Assembly (NCBI GenBank): GCA_034401795.1 | Contig: CM067371.1 | Span: 83,827,306 to 83,891,305 of the forward strand | Direction of reading: 5' to 3' | DNA from: Chaetoderma sp. LZ-2023a | Lineage: Eukaryota; Mollusca; Caudofoveata; Chaetodermatida; Chaetodermatidae | DNA: 64,000 bases | Shown: in pieces, positions 1-11,449 of the stretch | Layout: the number at the start of each line of letters is the position of its first letter | Position numbering within the stretch: position 1 is the first letter of the stretch | Program-made: the position numbers and the translations under genes | Notes under the pieces: model-generated | Seen by the model: the letters and a program-made list of their open reading frames with translations, nothing else | Databases searched by the model: none | What the model was told of the DNA's origin: nothing

Positions 1-594
1 TTATTTGGACAGCCTGAAAAAAGATTTCACTTCACAAATCACACAAAAACCAATAAAATTATGAAAAAACAAAAATTATATTCATTATGGAACAGCTTGA
101 TGTAATGATGCTAAACCCTTAAGGTCATATTCGATTATCAAAAAAAGGAAACTGAAATTGGCTTCGGGGAAATTGCGAAACCATCTCCGAGGCAGGTTTA
201 ACAGCTTCGGTTTCGTCAGTTTCACAAAGCTATCCATTCGATAATCATCATATGGCAAAGAAACAACAATGACAAAATAACTTTTTATAGTGATTATGAT
301 AAACAATATAGGATATTTTATTGAGATTATGCAATTTAATTAGTATTAGGAACTTAGGTTGTAACACCCGTTCTCACTACAAGTGGTGGATATATACCAC
401 TAAAAGTGAGCAAAAGCGTGCGCAATGAATCCATTCAATTTTGCAACTGCAGGGGTGTTCCGACAGGCGGATAAAGGCAAGGGCCGATGGGGGAAAATAA
501 GAGGCCTCAAAATTAAAAACAATTATCACATTTTACCCATTTGTAACCCTTTTACCCATCATCTCAATTCTACAGTCATGATATACGTAAGATG
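1..594. other. no gene seen
   Basis: AT-rich sequence with only short chance reading frames. I see no coding signature, RNA gene or clear repeat. Confidence 0.5.
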
Positions 595-682
595 TTGAGT
601 ATTTTGAAACCAATATGACTGGAAGCTGTTGCTGCCTTAGGAAGCACCAGCTTCCATTCAAATTAGTTTCAGAATACTCAAC
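595..682 (+). repeat. hairpin core of the CRE-MITE family (solo)
   Basis: An 88-bp imperfect palindrome. The left arm begins TTGAGTATTTTGAAACCAAT and the right arm ends TAGTTTCAGAATACTCAAC. The middle holds the GCTGTTGCTGCC block typical of the family seen complete near 22.5, 35.6 and 44.6 kb. The outer parts (CRE sites and terminal repeats) are not recognisable here, so this is a truncated or old copy. Confidence 0.7.
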
Positions 683-701
683 ATAATTTTTAGACGTCGT
701 C

Positions 702-795
<94 letters not shown>
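702..795. repeat. (GTA)n microsatellite
   Basis: About 31 almost pure GTA/TAG triplets in direct succession. They are open in several frames as homopolymeric Ser, Tyr, Thr or Leu runs, which are artefacts and not genes. Confidence 0.95.
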
Positions 796-2200
796 GAATG
801 TATTTTGGCCCGGTGGGGATCTGGTTTGGGGATGGGGGCTGCAGCAGCCCGTCCACCCACCACTGTTCCTATGGGTATGAACAATTTCTGTGAAACTATA
901 CATACTATTATTAAGGGTGAGGCGGTGGCTACCAGAGTGTGCAAACAAGGAGACATAATTTTGACAGTGTGGGTCATGGATATAGATAGTGTGATGACGT
1001 CCCTTCAACGCTTGCGAGCGCACATTGTATTTCGTGTAAGCATTGTGGTAAATGTTGTCACTTATAATAACAATCTTCAAGACCTCTAAGGCTAAGTCCT
1101 GTTTATCCTTGGCGCATGACGTTGCCAATTTTTGTTATAGCATATATGTTTTCAATAGTTTTGTAGGTCATCCTAACTTTCGTAGACCGTAGTCCCTAGG
1201 CACTAGGCCTGGTATGCCTAATGGATAATCAGAACCCTGATTATTAGCTGTTTACCTGAATAACTGTGCAAAAAGCATTCTGCATGCTGTCCCATATATC
1301 CTTTCAGGATATGTCAAGCCTGGTGTTTCATAACTCAGTTCCTTCAGCGATGCATATGTTCAATTACTCCCAAATCTACAATGTGTGATAATAAAACAGA
1401 TACATTATTCATCTCTGATATTAAATAACATATTACCAAAATGTGTGGCTTTAGCTTTTGAAACTAATCATAACATAATAGTATGATATTGATGGAGCTC
1501 AGTTATTACGATTTTAGCGAGACCACAAATTTTTCAAACTCCTATGCGCAATAAAACAATATGAATTGCGAGTGAAAAGCACAGGGTTGCCCATTTCCAA
1601 GTGTCCGTGTTAGTCACAGTTATTGCAGAGGCGAATCCAAGGGAGCAGATGGTGCAATTGCAGGCACATCACGACACCTTGAGCGAGCGTCTGCTCGGCG
1701 CAGAGGTCCACAATGGCCCGCCGCCAGGCGCCGTCCTCTGCTGCCGACAACAACAATCAGCCAGTACAGTCTTCATCGCGTGCGTGCGCTACGATATTAA
1801 GACTAATACGATATTTGGTGTTAACACCATGAACATGTAATACATAAAAATGTAATAGTAATTTATAACACTTACTTGATTTTGCAAAGACATAGTTATT
1901 CAGACATCGTATTCCTACAGCATGGCGGACTTGTCGGCTTGCCAAATATGCCAAAGGTTTCACACAGTCTTCCGGTATCAGATGAGGGACCGAGCGGAGA
2001 CCTCGCCAAAATCAGAACGTAGCATTTCAGAAATTAAATTAGACTGTAATTATTCCACCTATTAGATACATACTGCAGGTGCTACATAACACATAGATAA
2101 AGTTGGATGATAACGATTACTTAAATATGTGCATCATTAATTAATTTCTGACACAACCTGTTTTCCGTTCCCGCAATTCATTTCGTGCTGTGCAAAAATA
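796..2200. other. no gene seen
   Basis: Mixed-composition sequence with short frames only. None shows family motifs, splice-bounded exons or repeat structure that I can name. Confidence 0.4.
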
Positions 2201-2204
2201 CAGG

Positions 2205-2520
2205 TACATGAAAAATGGCTGCGCAAAAACACATGAAAGATGACATTTGTCAACTGTGAGTGAAGAAAGTTCATGAACGGTCTTTCCTAAAGCAAGAAAG
2301 ACAATAATTTAACAATTCTTAGTGATGAAAACTGATATTTCTGCCCTGAAACATGATTTGCTACCACTTCTGAACACTGAAGGATGATATGCCAATCCTG
2401 ATCATTGAAAAATGGCAATTCAAAAATTTCATACCATGAGAGATGACCATTTACCAAACCTAACCCATGAAAGATGAACTTTACCAATTGTGAGAGAGGA
2501 AAGTTGATGTTCGCTATGGA
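2205..2520. repeat. degenerate short repeats around CATGAAAGATGA
   Basis: CATGAAAGATGA-like words followed by (T)TTACCAA and GTGAGTGA-like words recur near 2233, 2440 and 2469 at irregular spacing. This looks like an eroded minisatellite. Confidence 0.4.
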
Positions 2521-3640
2521 ACTCAATACAATTTTAAGACGTCATTATGGAAGTTTCCCATGTTGGTCTCGTTGTCTGCAGTTGACTGCACAGTATGTTG
2601 GCCGCATCAATGGTGGTGTTGTCCGCCTGTGTCTGCGGCTGTCCAGTTGGAATGTGCGGAAATTATATAGGCATTGTTTACCCAAATTATTGTGAAAAAA
2701 ATATTATTCATAGAGTTTTATGGAATGTGTGGCATTTCAACCATATTACGTCAGTTGGTTTCATTGGAATGGATCCAATGAGATTCACGTTCCCACAAGT
2801 GGCCGATATGCTGGCAATGTCGCGGAATCGTGTGGATGCACTATCCTAGTGCCCAGTAGGCATTATACATGCTCACTGGTAACAACCATCTGCATCATTG
2901 CATGTTGCAATATAACCATTTGATAATGTTGGTTAGAAAAATTAAGTCATGATAAAGTAAATGGGTATTACCTTGTTGCGTACATTTATTAGCTCTTGGC
3001 TTCTGCATAGATATTTCTCAAGAGGACTACGAGCATGAAGGAGACCTTCTTCTACACTATCCAGTCCTGTGCTACGGTCATTGTACTGGTCCAGGCTGAA
3101 AATTTAAATATTTGACACTACATCACTGAATGCAAAATATATATTTTGTGGCATGGCCTATTAATTAATCGACTTCGCCTTAGAGAATGTTTAATTGATG
3201 TACATTCATTCATGGCATTTCCTGATCAACGTGTCTAGCCTAACTACTTCAAATGTCCTGTCTATCAGGAAATATTGTGAATGTACATTTTAATAAATCA
3301 GTCCTTAAGTTCAGAGATAGAGAAATACAAATAGATCAACACGATTAGGTAGGAGATGAAAGTAGCATAGAAAAATTGGCTAGACTAGCAATGTACTGAC
3401 TTTGAAGATTGCATGGATAAGAATAACAGCAAGAGAGCATTTCATCTTACCAGAGACCTTGCAATGCAGAAACAAAGTAAGGTTAACACAATTAAGATAA
3501 AAGAAGACAACACGCGCACAATCATCAGACCAGTTGGGACCAAGCAGTTCTCACTTTCCCAGATTCATTAAACGAGGATGACTCTTCAAGTTTCTTTCGA
3601 GCTGCCTTTGGAGCTGCCCAGCTGTTACCGTCATACAGCA
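2521..3640. other. no gene seen
   Basis: Several frames of 65-85 residues occur on the + strand but overlap each other and share no recognisable motif. No repeat is obvious. Confidence 0.4.
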
Positions 3641-3654
3641 TCACAGATATGCAG

Positions 3655-3912
3655 GTAAGCAGAACGTTGAGCGGGAAATGCAAAAATATTGGTTTCCTTA
3701 ACAATATTCACCAATGGGAAAAGTACCATTGGCCAATGATGCAGCCATCTGTGAAACTATTGACCAATGGTCCAAATCTATCAACACTGATATTTTCCAA
3801 ATGGGCAATGGTAAGAGTCAACACTTTGGATGAAGAAATGCAAGAATATTGGGATCCATGACATTACTGACCAGTGGGAAAGGTACCAGTGATCAATTGG
3901 GCAGCCATCCTT
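3655..3912. repeat. partial tandem duplication, period about 162 bp
   Basis: The block from about 3678 (GCAAAAATATTGG ... GCAGCCATC) reappears from about 3840 (GCAAGAATATTGG ... GCAGCCATC) with roughly 20-25% differences by eye. Both contain CCAATGG/CCAGTGG words. Confidence 0.65.
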
Positions 3913-4090
3913 GAGTTGGGCTAACACAGATAATTAAACAGCAAGTCAACTAAATCCATAAAAATCTACTGATATTTTTGTCTGGTTTAGCTTAGAAATT
4001 TTCAAAATGTGCTTTCCCACCACTAGCCTTAAAATGACTTGATAGAGTGACACCAAATTAATAATCACACTGACGTTGCCATTGTAACAT

Positions 4091-4180
4091 TGGCCCAACA
4101 TAGGCTGATGAGCAAAATGCTCTGAGCCAACGTTGGTCCAATGTAGATGCAAACATAGGACCAATGTTGGCACAACATTT
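4091..4180. repeat. short palindrome-rich block (CCAACRTTGG words)
   Basis: ATTGGCCCAACAT, CCAACGTTGGTCCAATG and GGACCAATGTTGG follow one another, so the block can fold on itself. It resembles the 100-bp palindromes at 33385 and 56257 in style but not in sequence. A weaker similar stretch lies near 60500. Confidence 0.45.
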
Positions 4181-4258
4181 ACATGCTATCATGCATGTCA
4201 GGTTATAATAGCAAATTTATTAAAAATTATGCACAAGCTTAGCTATAAAATATTTTAC

Positions 4259-5372
4259 TCAATTCATTATCTCTACTTCCCTACTCCGCCTTTTGTTATA
4301 TGTCATCAGCCGTGCCTGAACGAGTTTTGCCATATTTCTGAACGTCTGGAAGTCATTAACAAGCATGATGTTCTTCAGTTTATCCGAAAGGTACTCTGAC
4401 AAAATTCTCAAATCATTTGGCGATGTCAGCAGTTTTTTCTTTTGATTCTGCAATACGGAAATCCTCGCAAATTTGGTGGCTTTCAATGCCCATTTTAGCT
4501 TCATTAACTGTAGGAAATCGACAGCGTCTGTTCTAATCTCTGGTTTTCCTTTTTCAATTCCAAGACACAGTTTACTAGATGCTACTCTGGCTAAATCAAA
4601 ACCAAGTTTGATTATCGTACTTGGATGCTGTAGACGATCATGATCTATACACCCCTCCTCATCTCCACAAGCAGACATCAGAGCTGATTCCACCATTAAA
4701 TCAAAATTCCTGGGGTAGATAAATGTGAATAATGACCCATTTTCCAATTCTGGTTTGCCATGTGAAACAGCCAATTTTCGCATGTTTAATAAATTTCGGG
4801 CCATTTGACGCAAATGGAATGATGCATATTGTCTTCTTCTCAATTTATTATCAAACGCTTTGGTGAGCCCCTCCTCCTCCTCAAGGGCGACTATTAGAAC
4901 ATCGTTCTGTGTGGTCGTTGTTATTTCATCTCTGCGCATGATAGAAAATACTTCTGTTTTCAGTCGTTTGCTTCCACCATGTGCGACTTTCCTACTAATT
5001 ACTCCTGAATTGAATATGAGGGAGTCCTTCACACTATTCAACGTCGGGTATACATTCCCTGCTACACACACCGATTGGTGCTTGATCATGCATTTGCTAA
5101 TCATAAGCCATATGAGGCAGCCTGGGCATGGGCCATAATCACTACAATTAAACATCTCTTTTCCTCGCCTTGCTAAGAGGAGTTCTCCTTCTTTGACGTT
5201 CATAACCAGCATATTGTGTAAGTGATCGCCTTCGTAACGTAGCATGCCTTGAAGGTTTTTGTATGTAATTTTCATTTGACTAGATTTTTCTTTGTCTTCC
5301 TCCTTTGCAATTGTATTCTTTAATTCTGTTAATTCTCCAATTTTCTTCTGACCTGGACGCTTTTTTCTCTAA
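4259..5372 (-). CDS. conserved C-terminal domain of a multicopy metazoan protein of unknown function
   Basis: From an ATG at 5275 this frame gives 338 residues, and it is open further upstream to about 5370. I recognise the order of conserved motifs from a family that is multicopy in fish and marine invertebrates: a GDHLHNM / NVKEGEL stretch (residues about 16-31), SDYGPCPGC (about 45-53), then MRRDEITTTTQND (about 113-125), a helical QYASFHLRQMARNLLNMRK block, a PRNFD motif and STIIKLGFDLARV. No catalytic motif is visible and I cannot name a biochemical role. Family members often follow a single C2H2-like finger, and such a finger lies just upstream here in another frame (5372-6066). The ATG at 5275 is probably not the true start. 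The sequence reads like one gene damaged once, or an assembly error. A mobile-element origin is possible but not shown. Confidence 0.6.
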
Positions 5373-6066
5373 ATGAACCTGTATATTGGTCATCATGTGT
5401 CCACAATATATACATGCATGTACTGTGTCATACGGTCCGTTGGTACGTTTCATATGTCCACTTTTGGTGCTCTCCGATTTCACGTATACCGTAACATATA
5501 TTTTGGTGTGGTTTCTGTCTCGAGTAATTTCGTCTTCATGAAGCTCTCTTTGACACAGTGGTGGGGTGTCCTCTTTGCTGCTTTCTGACACGGTGTCAAC
5601 TATATCTTGCCTGCTTTCCCTAGTTTGGGGCAATGGCACAGCTCTGTGATGACTTACTACATGTACGTCTAATCCATTAGAAAGCATTGTATCAGCCTCC
5701 AAGCATTGCACAGTAGATGGATTAGGGGCCTTAGTGGATGATTCCTCCTCTGAATCGTAATCGCGCCCTGGGTTATAGCCAGAGTCAATTTCAGTATTAT
5801 CCTCACATGATGATTCGCTCTCCTGTGTTATGTCACGCAAGTTTGCTGTTATTCTCAGGACATCCTTCAAATTTGGGTTAGCTAAGGTATGTAAATTTTC
5901 TGTTTCATCTCCATCAAAAAAGACATCATTGCTTAATAGGGATAACATATCTTCATTGATACCTACTTGCAGAATCTCCTCTGCAATGAAAGGTTCACTA
6001 AACAATTCATTAATGTTATCAGATTTGCTAGTGGATGCTACTTCTAATAATGTAATCTTTATCAAT
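5276..6066 (-). CDS. N-terminal acidic region and C2H2-like finger of the same gene
   Basis: The frame ending at 5280 encodes an acidic Ser/Glu-rich region (SCEDNTEIDSGYNPGRDYDS) followed by VHACIYCGHMMTNIQVHLEKK. The latter has the CxxC and first His of a single C2H2-type finger, preceded by PYDTVH as in related proteins. The second His of a canonical finger is not visible. Just past HLEKK, at an A6 run (T6 on the + strand, 5361-5366), this frame leaves the family sequence while the frame of the downstream domain picks it up. Upstream the frame merges into the 48-bp minisatellite, so the real N-terminus is unclear. An intron boundary near 6060 cannot be excluded. A role in DNA binding is inferred from the finger only. 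Confidence 0.55.
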
Positions 6067-9000
6067 GTGGCTACTGTAAGCAGGTTCCGTGGGTGGCTCA
6101 GTACTAGTATCTGTGTGGCTACAGTTAGCAAGTTCCGTAAGTGACTCTTCAATAGTATCCATGTGGCTACTGGTAGCTGGTTCCGTGAGTGACTCCAGTA
6201 CAGTATCGGTGTGGCTACTGGTAGCAGATTCCATGAGTGGCTCCGTAATAGTATCTGTGTGGCTACAGTTAGCAAGTTCCGTGAGTGACTCCGTAATTGT
6301 ATCCATGTGGATACTGGTAGCAGGTTCCGTAAGTGACTCCGTAATATTATCTGTGTGGGTACTGATAGCAGGTTCCGTGAGTGGCTTCATATAGTATCCA
6401 TCTGGCTACTGGTAGCAGGTTCCGTAAGTGGCTCCATAATAGTATCTGTGAGGCTACTGGTAGCAGGTTCCGTGAGTGGCTCCGTAATAGTATTTTTGTG
6501 GCTATTGGTAGCAGGTCCCGTGAGTGACTCAATAATAGTATCCATGTGGCTACTGGTAGCAGGTTCCGTGTGTGAATCTGTAATCGTATCCATGTGGCTA
6601 CTTGTAGCAGGTTCAGTTAGTGACTCCGTAATAGTATTTCTGTGGCTACTGACACCAGGTTATCTGAGTGACTCCATAATCGTATCAATGTGGCTACTGG
6701 TAGCAGGTTCTGTGAGTGACTCCGTAATTGTATCCATGTGGCTACTGGTAGCAGGTTCAGTAAGTGGCTCCGTAATAGTACCTGTGTGGGTACCTGTAGC
6801 AGGTTCCGAGAGAGACTCCGTAATAGTATCTGTGTAACTAGTTATCAAGTTCTGTGAGTAACTCTGTAATCGTATCCATGTGGCTACTGGTAGCAGGTTC
6901 CGTGAGTGGCTCCGTATAGTATCCATGTGGCTACTTGTAGCAGGGTCTGTAAGTGGCTCCGTAATAGTATCTATGTGGCTACTGGTAGCAGGTTCCGTGA
7001 GTGGCTCCGTAATAGTATTTTTGTGGCTATTGGTAGCAGGTTCTGTGAGTGACTCCATAATAGTATCCATGTGCCTACTGGTAACAGGTTCAGTTAGTGA
7101 CTCCGTAATAGTATCCATGTGGCTATTGGTAGCAGGTTCCGTGAGTGATTCCATACTAGTATCCATGTGGCTACTAGTAGCAGGTTCTGTGTGTGAATCT
7201 GTAATCATATCCATGTAGCTACTGTTAGCAGGTTCAGTTAGTGACTCTGTAATAGTATCTGTGTGGCTACTGGTAGCAGGTTCCATGTGTGGCTCTGTAA
7301 CAGTATATGTGTGACTCCTGGTAGCAGGTTCCGTGAGTGGCTCCCTAATAGTGTCTGTGTGGCTATTCGTATCAGGCTCCGGGAGTAACTTCATAATAGT
7401 TTCCATGTGTCTACCGGTAGCTGGTTCTGTTAGTGACTCCGTAATAGTGCCCATGTGGCTACGGGTAGCAGGTTCCCTGAGTGACTCTGTAATAGTATCC
7501 TTGTGGCTACTGATAGCAGGTTCTGTTAGTGACACCGTAATAGTGTCCATGTGGCTACTGGTAGCAGGTTCGCTGAGTGACTGTAATAGTATCTGTGAGG
7601 CTACTGGTATCAGGTTCCCTGTGTGACTCCGCAATATTATCCAAGTGGCTACTGGTAGCAGGTTCCGTTAGTGGCTCTGTAATAGTATTTGTGTGGCTAC
7701 TGGTAGCAGGTTTCACCAGTGGCTCAGTACTAGTATCTGTGTGGCTACTGGTATCAGGTTCCGTGAGTGGCTCCCTAATAGTATCCATGTGGCTACTGGT
7801 AGCAGGTTCCATAAGTGGCTCCGTAATTGTATCTGTGTGGCTACTAGTAGCAGGTTCCGTAAGTGGCTCCGTAATAGTATCTGTGTGGCTATTGGTAGCA
7901 GGTTCCGCGAGTGACTCTGTAATAGTATCCATGTGGCTACTGGTAGCAGGTTCCCTGAGTGACCCTGTACTAGTATCTGTGTGGCTACTGGTATCAGGTT
8001 CCGTGTCTGACTCCACAATATTATCCAAGTGGCTACTGGTAGCATGTTCCGCTAGTGGCTCCGTAATAGTACCTGTGTTGGTACCTGTAGCCGGTTCCGA
8101 GAGTGACTCCGTAATAGTATCTGTGTAACTAGTTAGCAAGTTCTGTGAGTAACTCTGTAATCGTATCCATATGGCTACTGGTAGCAGGTTCCGTGAGTGG
8201 CTCCGTATAGTATCCTTGTGGCTACTGGTAGCATGGTCTGTAAGTGGCTCTGTAATAGTATCTGTGTGTCTACTGGTAGCAGGTTCCGTGAGTGGCTCCG
8301 TAATAGTATTTTTTTTGTGGTTATTGGTAGCAGGTTCCGTGAGTGACTCCATAATAGTATCCATGTGCCTACTAGTAACAGGTTCAGTTAGTGACTCCGT
8401 AATAGTATCCATGTGGCTATTGGTAGCAGGTTTAGTTAGTGACTCCGTAATAGTATCCATGTGACCACTGGTAGCAGGTTCCGTTAGTGAATCTGTAATA
8501 GTATCCATGTGGCCCCTGGTAGCAGTTTCCCTGAGTGACTATAATAGTATCTGTGTGGCTACTGGTAGCAGGTTCCATGAGTGGCTCTGTAACAGTATCT
8601 GTGTGGTTCCTGGTAGCAGGTTCCATGAGTGACTGTAAAAGTATCTGTGTGGCTACTGGTATCAGGTTCCCCGTGTGACTCCGCAATATTATCCAAGTGG
8701 CTACTGGTAGCAGGTTCAGTTAGTGGTTCTGTAATAGTATGTGTGTGGCTACTGGTAGCAGGTTTCACCAGTGGCTCAGTACTAGTATCTGTGTGGCTAC
8801 TGGTATCAGATTCCCTGTGTGACTCCGCAATATTATCCAAGTGGCTACTGGTAGCAGGTTCTGTTAGTGACACCGTAATAGTGTCCATGTGGATACGGGT
8901 AGCAGGTTCCCTGAGTGACTCTGTAATAGTATCCATGTGGCTACTGGTAGCAGGTTCCCTGAGTGACTGTAATAGTATATGTGTGGCTACTGGTATCAGG

Positions 9001-9155
9001 TTCCCTGTGTGACTCCGCAATATTATCCAAGTGGCTACCGGTAGCAGGTTCCGTTAGTGGCTCTGTAATAGTATTTGTGTGGCTACTGGTAGCAGGTTTC
9101 ACCAGTGGCTCAGTACTAGTATCTGTGTGGCTACTGTTATCAGGTTCCGTGAGTA
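6066..9155 (-). repeat. 3.1-kb minisatellite, 48-bp unit encoding 16-residue repeats
   Basis: About 64 units of 48 bp, with + strand consensus built from GGCTACTGGTAGCAGG, TTCCGTGAGTGGCTCC and GTAATAGTATCCATGT. Because 48 is a multiple of three, most frames stay open. On the minus strand one frame reads TEPATSSHMDTITESL repeats (Thr/Ser-rich, mucin- or linker-like) and another reads LLPVATWILLRSHSRN. The + strand reads WLLVAGSVSDSVIVSM. Single-base changes shift the frame between blocks, so long frames run 6028-6390, 6660-7634 and 7555-8508 on the minus strand. Blocks of several units are duplicated (for example about 6770-7200 against 8050-8470, and about 7573-7760 against 8628-8815 and 8968-9145). 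The array sits directly upstream of, and partly in frame with, the minus-strand finger gene at 4.26-6.07 kb. Translation in vivo is unproven. Confidence 0.9.
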
Positions 9156-9156
9156 A

Positions 9157-9312
9157 TCTCACCCAGACATAATCCCACTGGACATAGTCCCACCCAGACA
9201 AAATCCCACCAGACACAATCCCACCAGTCATAATCTCACTCGGACATAATCCCACAAGATATAATCCCAGCGAACATAATCCCACGTGGAGATAATCCCA
9301 CCCGGACATAAT
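9157..9312. repeat. minisatellite of 17-19-bp CATAATCCCAC units
   Basis: About eight degenerate copies of GGACATAATCCCACC. The same unit in opposite orientation lies beyond the microsatellite at 9553-9612, so the two arrays are inverted arms around it. Confidence 0.85.
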
Positions 9313-9378
9313 CCACACAAATAACTATTCCGTTTTCAAGAACAGTCGATATCGTTTGAATCGCTTCAAGAGCGATAG

Positions 9379-9379
9379 T

Positions 9380-9452
<73 letters not shown>

Positions 9453-9453
9453 A

Positions 9454-9549
<96 letters not shown>

Positions 9550-9550
9550 C
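9379..9550. repeat. compound (GCA)n-(GTA)n microsatellite
   Basis: About 21 GCA triplets pass into about 35 GTA triplets, with one interruption near 9450. The Ser and Leu homopolymer frames here are artefacts. Confidence 0.95.
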
Positions 9551-9552
9551 AG

Positions 9553-9612
9553 ATTATGTCTGGTGGGATTTTGTCTAGGTGGGATTATGTCCGGTGGGAT
9601 TTTGTCCGGGAT
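9553..9612. repeat. inverted arm of the 17-19-bp minisatellite
   Basis: GGTGGGATTATGTCCGG-type units (about three and a half copies) are the reverse complement of the array at 9157-9312. Confidence 0.85.
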
Positions 9613-9659
9613 TCGTAGTGATCGACTTTCTTCTTTTGGCAGCAGATTTTTCAAACATT

Positions 9660-10112
9660 TTCCAGAAGCGTTTAAATCGCTACTACTACTTAATCAATGG
9701 CTCAATTTCAACCAAACTTAAATGGAACGATCCTATAATGATAGGCTTCAAGAAATCAAATGAGGATTCTGTCATTTTGCAGTTTTTGAAATTATCCATC
9801 ATATCTATTCAAATGCAAATGGTCCGCATGCTAATTGTCCATGTGAGCGTCACATGCCCTTGGGTCTCTTGTATTTGGTAGGAAGCATCCTTAGGGGAAA
9901 TATGGACATGACAGTGGATCCACTGGATCTTAGAAAAAGGTTTTGATAACAAAACTAGGGTCCTTCCAATCAAACGAGGTTGAAATCTGCTTAGGGGGTT
10001 AATGAGGAGTAGCGTTTTAAAGCAAGAGTTTATGGACAGACGGGTGAGCGACGGTCTCCATGCATAAGCTCACTTGGCCATTCTGGCCATATGAGCTTAT
10101 AAGTGAAGGAGA
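9660..10112 (-). mobile_element. end of a dispersed element with AGCTCAC...GGCC inverted end
   Basis: The stretch contains GGTTGAAATCTGCTT, GGTTAATGAGGAGTAGCG and then GCATAAGCTCACTTGGCCATTCTGGCCATATGAGCTTA (a hairpin at about 10064-10100). The same order of words closes the array at 49765-51420 and, inverted, opens at 36337. It is a non-coding element of the type I associate with molluscs. Its left limit is unclear. Confidence 0.55.
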
Positions 10113-11440
10113 CATTTTAAATTTCTTGATGCTTTAGTATAGGAAGAAGATCCAAGGTGGCAGCCAATTCGTTTATCTGACAGTTTCGAAAGTGGCAAAG
10201 TTGAACCAGCATACCCCAAAAACATATATAAAACCAATTTCATCTTCAAAACCTGTAGTGGTAATATTGCTCATCATAAATTATGTCATTCTCCTGGCGA
10301 CAATGAATAAGACAGTAGTCTTCCATTCCACGTTCAACAGTGAAATAATCTTAAAATGCCACACTTTTCAGAGTTCTCTTCTGTTGGTGTAAAACTCCTT
10401 CTACTTCCACCTAGTTGTATGACATCTTCCCCTCCCATTGCACCCCTCTTAGCCATTTCCCGTGTCTCACTGTCAGCATTGCAGTACTTGAATACGTTGC
10501 ATGGCAGAATCCCATTATCCGATATTTCCTATTTATGATATCTCATTGTGTTGTTGATAATGATCATGATACTATGGCAAATAACTCCAAAATGATAGAA
10601 CACAGTAATATATAAACAATAAACAATAAGGAATGGACAGTAAGAACAGAATTAAATCAATCAAGAACAAAATCAACGGAAATATGTGTTTGTTTCATTC
10701 TCGTAAATCATGTGATGTATCATTTAGAATAATAATATACTTTGTCTTAGAACAACATCAAACACACATTTCATTAACCAATACCGATTCCTTGTTCCGC
10801 TCTGGTATTGATATTCACATTAGTAATTTCCTCGCATTGATCAGATGGATACAAGCACCTACATGAACATATACCAATCATAATATGATGGCCAATGCAA
10901 TTAAAGTTAAACAAGAATATAACCACCATTTCTACATACCACACACATTGCAAAAATGTTTGCAATTGATCTTGTCACGAAGAAAATCGGATGATTTGTC
11001 TAAATATTGACGAATTTAAACAATTTAAGTGGGTAGTCACATATATTTAGTCATGACCAATTGAATAAGCAAATTTCGTAATCTAAAATGCCTACCATAT
11101 GGCCCAAAATGCTGCCCTGACCCTTTTAAGGTGGTGATTGGTTCACAGGGGAAATCGGATGGTGTGGGGTGGGTGATGTAAGTGCAAAAGTCGAGAAACG
11201 AGATGAAAATCTGATTTAATTGCAGTTTCTTTTATTACAGTTCGCCCTGTAGCCCCCATCTTACCAACATACGCCCACTCACATCGCTTCGCTGTTCGAG
11301 ACTCGATACGAGAGCGTTAGTGGGAGGGCGAGGCCGTGCGATAGGACGATGTGTAGGCCCAGGCTTCGTTTTGCAGTTAAACAAATGGGTGTCCTTGTTG
11401 TGCAAATGCCGCCTGTCGTATGAGCACCGTGGCTGGTAAG
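10113..11440. other. no gene seen
   Basis: AT-rich. Frames up to 77 residues (10633-10866) lack any recognisable domain, and no repeat is evident. Confidence 0.4.
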
Positions 11441-11449
11441 TGACACGTG

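Noticed and set aside
533-1128. Long Thr-, Leu- or Tyr-homopolymer reading frames
   Set aside because: They are translations of the GTA microsatellite in different frames.
6089-9020. Val/Ser/Gly-rich + strand frames (WLLVAGSVSDSVIVSM repeats)
   Set aside because: Same 48-bp array read on the other strand. No start context, flanking domain or splice signal supports it.
9325-9721. Poly-Leu and poly-Ser frames
   Set aside because: Artefacts of the GCA/GTA microsatellite.
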